A stretch of 64,000 nt of DNA from Sabulicella rubraurantiaca. GTDB taxonomy: Bacteria > Pseudomonadota > Alphaproteobacteria > Acetobacterales > Acetobacteraceae. How positions within the stretch are numbered: the stretch's first letter is position 1; every line of letters begins with the position of its first letter. The notes below the pieces were generated by a model. It did no database searches, was not told the DNA's origin, and saw only the letters and a program-made list of their open reading frames with translations. Location of the stretch: positions 186,001 to 250,000 of the forward strand of contig NZ_JAFEUU010000006.1 in NCBI RefSeq assembly GCF_017355885.1. The letters run 5' to 3'. This document shows positions 24,727 through 31,643 of the stretch, in pieces. The translations under genes and the position numbers were made by a program.

Positions 24727-26163
24727 ATGATGCGCACCCTGTTCCTGCAGGCCCCCTCCTTCGACGGCTTCGACGGCGGCGCCGGCGCGCGCTACCAGGC
24801 GCGGCGCGAGATCAAGAGCTTCTGGTTCCCCACCTGGCTCGCCCAGCCCGCCGCCCTCGTTCCCGGCTCCAAGCTGGTGGACGCCCCGCCCCACGAGCAG
24901 AGCCTCGCCGATGTTGCCGCCATGGCGCGCGACTACGACCAGGTGGTGATGCACACCTCCACCCCCTCCTTTGCCTCCGACGTGCGGGTGGCGGAGGCGC
25001 TGAAGGGCGCGAACCCGTCGCTCAAGGTCGGCATGATCGGCGCCAAGGTGGCGGTGCAGGCGGAGGAATCCCTGCGCGACGCGCCGGTGGTGGACTGGGT
25101 CGCCCGCAACGAGTTCGACTTCACCGTGAAGGACGTGGCCGAGGGGATCGATTTCTCCGCCATCAAGGGCCTGTCCTTCCGCAACCGCGACGGCGTCATC
25201 GTCCACAACGAGGACCGGCCGGTGCTGGAGGACATGGACGCGCTGCCCTTCGTGTCCGAGGTGTACAAGCGCGACCTCGACTACACAAAGTACTTCATCG
25301 GCTACCTGAAGCACCCTTACGTCAGCTTCTACACCGGGCGCGGTTGCAAGAGCCGCTGCACCTTCTGCCTCTGGCCGCAGACCGTGGGCGGGCATCGCTA
25401 CCGCACCCGCTCCGTCGGCCACGTGCTGGAGGAGATCCGCTACATCCAGGCGAACTTCCCGGGCGTGAAGGAGATCTTCTTCGACGACGACACCTTCACC
25501 GACAACCTGCCCCGCGCGGAGGAGATCGCGCGCGGCCTGGGCAAGCTGGGCGTCACCTGGTCCTGCAACGCCAAGGCCAACGTGCCGCGCGAGTCGCTGA
25601 AGGTAATGCGTGACAACGGGCTGCGCCTGCTGCTCGTCGGCTATGAGAGCGGCAATCAGCAGATCCTGCACAACATCAAGAAGGGCATGCGGGTCGAGGT
25701 CGCGCGCAAATTCACCAAGGACTGCCACGAGCTCGGCATCGCCATCCACGGCACCTTCATCCTCGGCCTGCCGGGCGAGACCAAGGAGACGATCGAGGAG
25801 ACGATCCGCTTCGCGATCGAAACCAACCCGCACACCATCCAGGTGAGCCTTGCCGCGCCCTATCCCGGCACCTTCCTGTACGACCAGGCGGCGCGCGAGG
25901 GCTGGCTGGACATCGCGAACACCGACTACGTGGACGCGCACGGCGTGCAGATCGCGCCGCTGCACTACCCGCACCTGACGCACACCGAGATCTTCGACAG
26001 CGTGGAGAGCTTCTACAAGCGCTTCTATTTCCGCGTGCCGAAGATCGCGAGCATCTGCGGCGAGATGGTGCGCGACCGGCAGATGCTGGTGCGCCGCCTG
26101 CGCGAGGGCGTGGAGTTCTTCCGCTTCCTGAAGGAGCGCAACGCCGGCAAGGCGGCGGCCTGA
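24727..26163 (+). CDS. hpnJ: Hopanoid radical SAM enzyme HpnJ
   Basis: HpnJ is a radical SAM enzyme that remodels the glucosamine of bacteriohopanetetrol into the cyclitol ring. The 478-residue protein has a B12-binding-like N-terminal domain (about 1-180) and a radical SAM core. The [4Fe-4S] cluster Cys residues are 207, 211 and 214 (GRGCKSRCTFC), with DDDTFTDNLPRAEEIA and HGTFILGLPGET further on. The tail of the gene touches the next small gene by one base. The order hpnI-hpnJ-hpnK matches the cyclitol-ether hopanoid pathway. Confidence 0.95.
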   Translation: MMRTLFLQAPSFDGFDGGAGARYQARREIKSFWFPTWLAQPAALVPGSKLVDAPPHEQSLADVAAMARDYDQVVMHTSTPSFASDVRVAEALKGANPSLKVGMIGAKVAVQAEESLRDAPVVDWVARNEFDFTVKDVAEGIDFSAIKGLSFRNRDGVIVHNEDRPVLEDMDALPFVSEVYKRDLDYTKYFIGYLKHPYVSFYTGRGCKSRCTFCLWPQTVGGHRYRTRSVGHVLEEIRYIQANFPGVKEIFFDDDTFTDNLPRAEEIARGLGKLGVTWSCNAKANVPRESLKVMRDNGLRLLLVGYESGNQQILHNIKKGMRVEVARKFTKDCHELGIAIHGTFILGLPGETKETIEETIRFAIETNPHTIQVSLAAPYPGTFLYDQAAREGWLDIANTDYVDAHGVQIAPLHYPHLTHTEIFDSVESFYKRFYFRVPKIASICGEMVRDRQMLVRRLREGVEFFRFLKERNAGKAAA

Positions 26164-26372
26164 TGGGCGAGAGCTTCGACCAGGTGCTCGGGCGCGTGCC
26201 CGAGCCCTACCAGACCGCCCTGGTCGAGGTGTGCGACACGGCCGATCTCTGCCGCCGCTGGTTCCAGGACAAGGGAATGCAGGCGAGTGCCGCCGACATC
26301 GTCGCCCTGACGGCGCTCGTCATGGTCGAAGCCGCGCGCGTGCGGGCCGAGAAGCGCGACTCCGCCAGCTAG
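26163..26372 (+). CDS. Unnamed 69-residue protein between hpnJ and hpnK
   Basis: I do not recognise this small protein. It starts on the last base of the hpnJ stop (TGATG), so it is translationally coupled, and ends 19 bases before hpnK. The sequence is helix-prone and acidic at first (GESFDQVLGRVPEPYQTAL), with two Cys spaced by six residues, then a hydrophobic helix (AADIVALTALVMVEAARV) and a charged tail. It has no signal peptide. Its position and tight spacing indicate a real gene and suggest a role as an accessory factor for HpnJ or HpnK, which is inference only. Confidence 0.75.
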   Translation: MGESFDQVLGRVPEPYQTALVEVCDTADLCRRWFQDKGMQASAADIVALTALVMVEAARVRAEKRDSAS

Positions 26373-26391
26373 AGGCCCGGTCCCGCCGGAC

Positions 26392-27231
26392 GTGACTCCC
26401 CGCCTGATCTTCACCGCTGACGACCTTGGCCTCGCCGCCGAGGTGAACGAGGGCATCGAGCGCGCCCATCGCGAGGGCGTGCTGACGGCCGCCTCGCTCA
26501 TGGTGGGCGAGGCGGGGTTCGAGGAAGGCGTGCGCGTCGCCCGTGCCAATCCCGGCCTCGCGATCGGGCTGCACCTGACGCTGACGGATGGGCACCCGGT
26601 GCTGCCCGCCGCGCGCATCCCCTCGCTGACGCAGAAGAACGGCCGCTTCCGCGACGACATGGCGGCACTCGGCCTCCTCCTCGCCCTGTCGCGCGAGGCG
26701 CGGGCGGAACTGGCGGCCGAGGTGGCTGCGCAGCTGGCCCGCTTCAGCGAGACGGGGCTGCGCTGCGACCATGTCAACGCCCACAAGCACTACCACCTGC
26801 ACCCGCATATCGCGGCGGCGCTGATGCAGGCGGCCGCCGGGGCCGGGGTGCGCGCCATCCGCCTGCCCAACGAGGATCCTTCCCTGCCGCGCGCCGCTGA
26901 CCCGTCGAGCCCCAGGCTGCCCTCGGCGCTGCTGAACAGCTGGGTCGCCGTGCTGCGCAAGCGCGCGCGCAACTGGAACCTCGCCGCGCCGGACCGCGTG
27001 CTGGGCTTCGCCTGGTCCGGCGCCTTCACCGCCGAAAGGCTGCGCGCCGTCCTGCCCCTGCTGCCGGGGGGCGTGACGGAGCTCTATTTCCATCCCGCCA
27101 CGCGCGGCGGCTTCGCCGGCTCCGCCCCCGGCTACCGCTACACGGAGGAACTGGCGGCGCTGACCGATGCGCGGGTGCGCGAAGCGGTGTCGGGCCTGCA
27201 GCGCGGCGGCTACGCGGCGATGCTGGGGTGA
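26392..27231 (+). CDS. hpnK: Hopanoid deacetylase HpnK (YdjC/ChbG family)
   Basis: HpnK removes the N-acetyl group left by HpnI to give glucosaminyl-bacteriohopanetetrol. The 279-residue protein shows the YdjC-fold metal site: ADDLG near residues 8-12, GLHLTLTDG near 60, and CDHVNAHKHYHLHP near 125, supplying Asp and His ligands. GTG 26392 is the start. The stop overlaps the GTG of hpnL (GTGA). Confidence 0.93.
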   Translation: MTPRLIFTADDLGLAAEVNEGIERAHREGVLTAASLMVGEAGFEEGVRVARANPGLAIGLHLTLTDGHPVLPAARIPSLTQKNGRFRDDMAALGLLLALSREARAELAAEVAAQLARFSETGLRCDHVNAHKHYHLHPHIAAALMQAAAGAGVRAIRLPNEDPSLPRAADPSSPRLPSALLNSWVAVLRKRARNWNLAAPDRVLGFAWSGAFTAERLRAVLPLLPGGVTELYFHPATRGGFAGSAPGYRYTEELAALTDARVREAVSGLQRGGYAAMLG

Positions 27232-28190
27232 ATCGCCTCGGGCTGATCCTGGCGCTGGGCGGCTTCGCCCTCGCCGTGGCGGTGATCGCCGCGCAGGACC
27301 TTTCGGCGGTGGGTGCGTTGCTCGCCGCCGCGGGGCCTGGGCTCGTGCTGGTCGCCTTGGCCCATCTGCCTTCCATGGTGCTGAACGCCTGGGCCTGGGC
27401 GGTGCTGATGCCGGGCCGCACCCGTCCCTCCCTGCTGGCGATGACCTTCAATGTCTGGGTGCGGGAAAGCGTGAACGGCCTCCTGCCCGTCGGCCGCATT
27501 GGCGGGGAACTGGCCTCGTTCCGCCTGCTGCGGGGCCAGGGCGTGCCGCCTGCCCCGGCGGCGGGCGGCCTGCTGATGGACGTGGCGCTGTCCATCCTGT
27601 CGCAGCTGGCCTTCGCCCTGCTGGGCCTCGCCCTGCTGGCCGCCGGGGGCGGGGCGGTGGGCTGGGGCGGGCTGCTGCTGGGCTTCGCGGGTGGGGCGGC
27701 GCTGGGCGGGTTGTTCATCGCCGCGCAGCGCCTCGCGCTGTTCGGCCGGATGGCGGCCGGGCTGAACCGCATCGCCGCCGGGCGGCTGGAAGCCTTCGCG
27801 GCCCACTCCGCGCGCATGGACCGCTATGTGCGCCGCGCCTGGCGCCGGCCGCGCGCCATCGCCCTGTGCTTCCTGTGGCAGTTCGTCGCCTGGGTGGCCG
27901 GGGCACTGGAGATCTGGACCGCCTTCCAGGTGCTCGGCGCCGATCTCGGCTTTGCGGAGGCGCTGGTGATCGAGGCGCTGATCCAGGCCCTCTCCTCCGC
28001 CGCCTTCCTGGTTCCCGGCGCGCTGGGACTGCAGGAGGCGGGGTTCATCGGCCTCGGCGCGCTGGTCGGGCTGGACCCTGCCACCTCGGCGGCGCTGGCG
28101 GTTTCCCGCCGCTTGCGCGACCTCCTGCTCTATCTGCCGGGTCTCGCGGCCTGGGCCTTGTGGGAACGTCGGGGCGGCAACCCCGCCTGA
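27228..28190 (+). CDS. hpnL: HpnL-type membrane protein (UPF0104/LPG synthase TM-like fold)
   Basis: A 320-residue polytopic membrane protein with about eight hydrophobic helices and the conserved RESVNGLLPVGRIGGELASFRLLR segment (about residues 78-101) that marks the lysylphosphatidylglycerol-synthase-like/UPF0104 family. A late ALGLQEAGFIGLGALVGL motif also fits. In hopanoid clusters this protein is named HpnL. Its function is not firmly established; roles in hopanoid transport have been proposed. It starts with GTG overlapping the hpnK stop, so hpnI-J-small ORF-K-L form one operon. Confidence 0.87.
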   Translation: MNRLGLILALGGFALAVAVIAAQDLSAVGALLAAAGPGLVLVALAHLPSMVLNAWAWAVLMPGRTRPSLLAMTFNVWVRESVNGLLPVGRIGGELASFRLLRGQGVPPAPAAGGLLMDVALSILSQLAFALLGLALLAAGGGAVGWGGLLLGFAGGAALGGLFIAAQRLALFGRMAAGLNRIAAGRLEAFAAHSARMDRYVRRAWRRPRAIALCFLWQFVAWVAGALEIWTAFQVLGADLGFAEALVIEALIQALSSAAFLVPGALGLQEAGFIGLGALVGLDPATSAALAVSRRLRDLLLYLPGLAAWALWERRGGNPA

Positions 28191-28255
28191 ACCCAGCCGT
28201 TCCTCCGGGACCATGGCCGCCCCGTGCGGCCAGACACCGTTGAGAGGAGCGCCGC

Positions 28256-29014
28256 ATGAGCAATCCGAACATCAAGCCCATGGTCGCGGCGCTTTGCGCC
28301 GTGCTGCTGGCCGGCCCGGCGCTGGCCCAGGGCAACCCGCAGACCAGCCAGCCCAACCAGAATCCGGCCGCCAGCCCGGTGCAGGGCGCGCAGACGGGCA
28401 TGTCCCGCTCGCCCGACACCACCTCGCCCAGCACGCGCGACCCCGTGCGCTCCAGCGGGCAGGTGACGGATGGCCGCTCGCCCGGGCCCGTGCCCGGCCC
28501 AACCGGCCCAGCCGGCGACCGGCGCGAGGGCGCCGGGTCCACCATCGGCTCGCCGATGGGCGTGCCGCCCGACTCCAACACCGGCACCGGCATCGGCCGG
28601 CCGTCGGCCACGTCCGGCACACAGTCCAGCGCGATCACCAACCAGCCGCCGGGCGGCCCGGGCACGAACATCACCAATGAGTCCCCGGGCGGCCCCGGGA
28701 CCAACGTGACCAACGCCCCCGTCGGCAGCCGCATGGATTCGAGCCAGGGCGGGCGCGCCGCCGCGGCGAACGACGCCGACCGGCGCGACGGCTCGGCCAA
28801 TGTCGCTCCCACGGCGGGCCAGCGCGCCGGCGATGTGCCGGGCGCCAATTCCTTCACCGAGAGCCAGGCCCGGTCCCGCATGGAGGGCGCCGGCTTCAGC
28901 CAGGTGAGCGACCTGCGCCGGGATGACAACGGCGTCTGGCGCGGCACCGCGACGCGCGACGGGCGTCGGGTCCAGGTGTCGGTGGACTACCAGGGCAACG
29001 TGACGCACCGCTGA
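28256..29014 (+). CDS. Secreted low-complexity protein with a C-terminal PepSY-like domain
   Basis: A 252-residue exported protein. The signal peptide (residues 1-25) ends AGPALAQ. Residues 26-195 are low-complexity, rich in Gly, Pro, Asn, Thr and Ser, with an imperfect tandem PGGPGTN(I/V)TN unit around residue 140. The C-terminal 55 residues (FTESQARSRMEGAGFSQVSDLRRDDNGVWRG...) resemble a PepSY-type module: an N-terminal helix, then beta strands containing W and the G-R-R-V-Q-V strand. Two similar envelope or stress genes lie together here. Function is unknown. RBS GAGAGGAG precedes ATG 28256. Confidence 0.75.
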   Translation: MSNPNIKPMVAALCAVLLAGPALAQGNPQTSQPNQNPAASPVQGAQTGMSRSPDTTSPSTRDPVRSSGQVTDGRSPGPVPGPTGPAGDRREGAGSTIGSPMGVPPDSNTGTGIGRPSATSGTQSSAITNQPPGGPGTNITNESPGGPGTNVTNAPVGSRMDSSQGGRAAAANDADRRDGSANVAPTAGQRAGDVPGANSFTESQARSRMEGAGFSQVSDLRRDDNGVWRGTATRDGRRVQVSVDYQGNVTHR

Positions 29015-29033
29015 GAAAAAAAGGAGTTCAACC

Positions 29034-29711
29034 ATGCAGACCATCGTCAAGCTCTTCGACGACTACTCCCAGGCTGAAGCCGCGGTGCGCGACCTGGAGG
29101 CGGCCGGCTTCGCCGCCGGCGACATCAGCATCCTGCACCGCCGCGCCGATGGCGAGATCAGCAACGCGAGCAGTGCCACGGACACGAACGAAGCCAGCGG
29201 CGCCGGCGTGGGCGCCACCATCGGCACGGTGGTGGGCGGCGGCGCCGGGTTGCTGGCCGGTCTGGGCCTGCTCGCCATTCCGGGCCTCGGCCCGGTGGTG
29301 GCCGCCGGTTGGCTGATCGCCGCCGCCACCACGGCGGGCGTGGGCGCCGCCGCGGGCGGGCTGCTTGGCGCGCTGACCTCCGCCGGCGTGGAGGAGTCCG
29401 ACGCGCATGTCTATGCCGAGGGCGTGAAGCGCGGCGGCACGCTGGTGACGGTGCGCGCCGCCGACGCCACCCAGGCCGCCAATGCCGAGACCATCATGGC
29501 TCGGCACCAGCCCGTCTCCCTGCGCGAGCGCGGCGAAACCTACCGCTCCGCCGGCTGGACCCAGTACGAGCTGGAGAACGAGGCGTCCGACCTGCCGCGC
29601 GGCGGTGGCTATATGGACGACAACATGCGGACGGGCATCACCCGCCCACATGGCGAGACCCGCGCCGACGAGACGGCGGCCACCCGCCCGACCTTGGACG
29701 GACGGGTCTGA
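29034..29711 (+). CDS. General stress protein (YflT/17M-like) with a Gly-rich membrane segment
   Basis: A 225-residue protein starting with QTIVKLFDDYSQAEAAVRDLEAAGFAAGDISIL, the heat-induced/general stress YflT-like domain. A Gly/Ala-rich hydrophobic centre (about residues 61-120) has glycine-zipper character and could insert in membranes. A second alpha-beta half (VEESDAHVYAEGVKRGGTLVTVRA) follows, then a hydrophilic tail. A strong AAGGAG site precedes the ATG 19 bases after the PepSY-like gene, so the two are probably co-transcribed and stress-related. Confidence 0.8.
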   Translation: MQTIVKLFDDYSQAEAAVRDLEAAGFAAGDISILHRRADGEISNASSATDTNEASGAGVGATIGTVVGGGAGLLAGLGLLAIPGLGPVVAAGWLIAAATTAGVGAAAGGLLGALTSAGVEESDAHVYAEGVKRGGTLVTVRAADATQAANAETIMARHQPVSLRERGETYRSAGWTQYELENEASDLPRGGGYMDDNMRTGITRPHGETRADETAATRPTLDGRV

Positions 29712-29720
29712 GTCCCCGGG

Positions 29721-29742
29721 CCGCGCCCCCGCCGGGGCGCGG
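29721..29742. terminator. GC-rich hairpin between convergent genes
   Basis: CCGCGCCCC and GGGGCGCGG form a 9-bp stem with a CGCC loop, 10 bases after the stress-protein stop and 5 bases from the stop of the convergent FolB-like gene. There is no long T-run on either strand, so it is a probable but weak bidirectional terminator. Confidence 0.5.
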
Positions 29743-29746
29743 TCCT

Positions 29747-30124
29747 TCACCCCTTGCGGCGGCGGAACACCTCGATCCCGGCGCCGCGCGCCTCGGGGAA
29801 GATCTGCGTCTTGGTGATCCGCACCCGCGCCGCAGCCACGCGCGCGTCGCGGAAGCACTCGGCCAGCAGTTCCTCCGCCAGCGTCTCCAGCACCTCCACA
29901 TGCGGGCGGCCCCGCCAGGAACGCACGAGGTCGCGCACCCCGTCGTAATCCACGATGGCGCCGCCTGCCGCCCCTTCGGGCACGAACATCTCCGCATCCA
30001 CGCTGAGGCGGTTCGGGCGTTCCGGGTGGCGCTCCCACGGGTGCAGCCCGATCGCCACCTCCGTTTCCATGCCCAGCACGCGGGAGCAGACATACCCCGC
30101 GGGGAACAGGCTCATCGGGTCCAT
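29747..30124 (-). CDS. Dihydroneopterin aldolase-like protein, paralogue 1
   Basis: A 125-residue FolB-family protein. METEVAIGLHPWERHPERPNR resembles the FolB N-terminal strand with its Trp-Glu pair; VDYDGVRDLV and LAEELLAECFRDAR are the central helix region; ITKTQIFPEA keeps the catalytic-type Lys before the final strand. A second FolB is encoded at 30952. The two differ enough to have separate roles. This copy may be an epimerase or an aldolase with altered substrate. It is divergent from the FolM-like reductase gene. Confidence 0.8.
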   Translation of the reverse strand: MDPMSLFPAGYVCSRVLGMETEVAIGLHPWERHPERPNRLSVDAEMFVPEGAAGGAIVDYDGVRDLVRSWRGRPHVEVLETLAEELLAECFRDARVAAARVRITKTQIFPEARGAGIEVFRRRKG

Positions 30125-30190
30125 CGGGCTTCTCCCCTCGCTGGGCGCGGGCTATAGGCCGGGCCACCCCCCGGACCAAGAGGCCCCCGC

Positions 30191-30955
30191 TTGCTGAAGG
30201 TGCTCGTCACTGGCGGCGCCCGGCGCATCGGCGCCGTGCTGTGCCGCACCCTCGCTGCCGCCGGCTTTGGCGTGGTGATCCACCACCGCACCGGCGGCAC
30301 AGAAGCGGAAGCGCTGGCACGGGAGATCGCGGCCGGGGGCGGCCACGCCTGGACGATCGAGGCCGACCTCGCTGAGGCGGACCAAGCAGAAGCCCTGCCA
30401 GCCCGTGCCGCCGCGCTGTGCGGCGGGCTGGACGCGCTGGTGAACAATGCCAGCCTGTTCCTCTACGACACCCCTTCCGAATTCAGCGTGGAGACCTTCC
30501 ACCGCCACGCGGCGGTGAACCTGCTCGCCCCCGCCCTGCTGCTGAAGGGCTTTGCCGCACAGCTTCCCGAGGGGCGGGACGGCGCGGTGGTGAACCTGCT
30601 GGACAACCGGCTCTTCGCCCCCAATCCCGACTACTTCACCTATGCGCTCGGCAAGTACGGGCTCCTTGGGATGACGGAGATGGCGGCGCTGCATTTCGCC
30701 CCCCGCATCCGGGTGAACGGCGTCGCCCCCGCCCTCACCCTGATCTCCGGCAAGCAGTCGGAGGAGAATTTCCAGCGCGCCCACCGCAACAACCCACTGG
30801 GGCAGGGGGTGGAGCCGGAGGACGTGGCCGAGGCGGTGCTCTACCTGTTGCGCGCCCCCCGCGTGACCGGGGAGGTGGTGGTGGTGGATGGGGGCCAGCG
30901 CCTGCGCCGCCGGGGCCGCGACGTCGCCTTCGCCACGTCGGAGACGCAGCGGTGA
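30191..30955 (+). CDS. folM: Pteridine reductase-like SDR (FolM type)
   Basis: A 254-residue SDR. The cofactor loop is TGGARRIG (about residues 7-14), the TGxxxRxG variant typical of pteridine and dihydromonapterin reductases rather than TGxxxGIG. NNASLFLYDTPSEF near 91 and YALGKYGLLG near 155 provide the catalytic region, and VNGVAPALTL follows. The downstream FolB, overlapping by GTGA, strengthens a pterin role. The start is a TTG at 30191, the only codon placed properly before LKVLVTGG. Confidence 0.82.
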   Translation: MLKVLVTGGARRIGAVLCRTLAAAGFGVVIHHRTGGTEAEALAREIAAGGGHAWTIEADLAEADQAEALPARAAALCGGLDALVNNASLFLYDTPSEFSVETFHRHAAVNLLAPALLLKGFAAQLPEGRDGAVVNLLDNRLFAPNPDYFTYALGKYGLLGMTEMAALHFAPRIRVNGVAPALTLISGKQSEENFQRAHRNNPLGQGVEPEDVAEAVLYLLRAPRVTGEVVVVDGGQRLRRRGRDVAFATSETQR

Positions 30956-31335
30956 GCACCCATCCTCTCCGCCTGCGCCAGGTCTTCGTGCGCGGCCTCG
31001 AACTCCAGGCGCGCCTGGGCGTCCATGCGCACGAGAAGGCGGCGCCGCAGCGCATCCTGGTTCATATCGAACTGGCGGTGGAGGATGAGAGCGCGGCGGT
31101 CGGCATCGGCCCGGACGACCTCGCCCGCGTGGTGGATTACGACCGCGTCGTGCAGGCGACGCGCGAGGCGGTGGCGCAGGGCCATGTCATGCTGGTCGAG
31201 ACCCTGGCCGAGACGGTGGCCGCCGCTGCCCTGGTGGATCCCCGCGTGCGCCTCGCGCGCGTGTCTATTGAAAAGCCCGATGCCTTTCCCGACATCGCGA
31301 GCGTGGGCGTGACCATCGAACGCACGAGGCTCTGA
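30952..31335 (+). CDS. folB: Dihydroneopterin aldolase, paralogue 2
   Basis: FolB splits dihydroneopterin to 6-hydroxymethyl-dihydropterin in folate synthesis. The 127-residue protein has VFVRGLELQARLGVHAHEKAAPQRI at the N-terminus, VVDYDRVVQATREAV in the middle, VETLAETVAAAAL, and the catalytic Lys region IEKPDAFPDIASVGVTIER at the end. GTG 30952 overlaps the stop of the FolM-like gene (GTGA). This copy looks like the standard alphaproteobacterial FolB. Confidence 0.9.
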   Translation: MSTHPLRLRQVFVRGLELQARLGVHAHEKAAPQRILVHIELAVEDESAAVGIGPDDLARVVDYDRVVQATREAVAQGHVMLVETLAETVAAAALVDPRVRLARVSIEKPDAFPDIASVGVTIERTRL

Positions 31336-31643
31336 CGCCTCTCCGGCGCAACCCCGCGGGAGACCGCCAAGTCAAGGCAATTCGCGAGCCTGCCAGGGTT
31401 TCATCCACCGCCACTTGGCATCCCATGGCAAGAGGGTTGCATATAAGTTTTGTCACGTATCTTGCCGCATTCCTGGGCCGGGTTTTCCTCGAAAAATCAG
31501 CAAAAACAACGACATGCTATATTGCACAAAAGTGAAGCAAACGTGGCGAAACCAAGGGACTCCCTGGCCTCTCCCCGTACGGGCGCTTGTTCGCTCACAG
31601 GTTTATCCACAGCTTTCGTGGACAAGTCGCGTTGCTGCATCGC
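31336..31643. other. AT-richer spacer before uvrC, no gene seen
   Basis: This 308-base spacer is clearly less GC-rich than its surroundings, with A/T clusters at 31437-31452 and 31480-31530. I see no convincing coding frame, tRNA or terminator. TATATT at 31518-31523 and TTGCAT/TATCTT at 31437/31458 are possible but poor promoter elements. An inverted pair of DnaA-box-like 9-mers lies at 31603-31625. Confidence 0.5.
31603..31625. promoter_or_regulatory. Inverted pair of DnaA-box-like 9-mers upstream of uvrC
   Basis: TTATCCACA (31603-31611) is a perfect consensus DnaA box. It is followed after 5 bases by CGTGGACAA (31617-31625), whose complement TTGTCCACG differs from the consensus at two positions. 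The pair ends 18 bases before the uvrC ATG. A regulatory DnaA site or a general operator palindrome are both possible. Confidence 0.45.

Noticed and set aside
31593-31612. Alphaproteobacterial LexA box before uvrC
   Set aside because: The direct repeat would be GTTC-N8-GTTT, with the wrong spacing and a mismatch against GTTC-N7-GTTC.
31336-31643. Chromosomal replication origin
   Set aside because: The spacer has only one perfect DnaA box and one imperfect copy, is short, and lies between folB and uvrC. No dnaA, dnaN, hemE or parAB neighbours are present.
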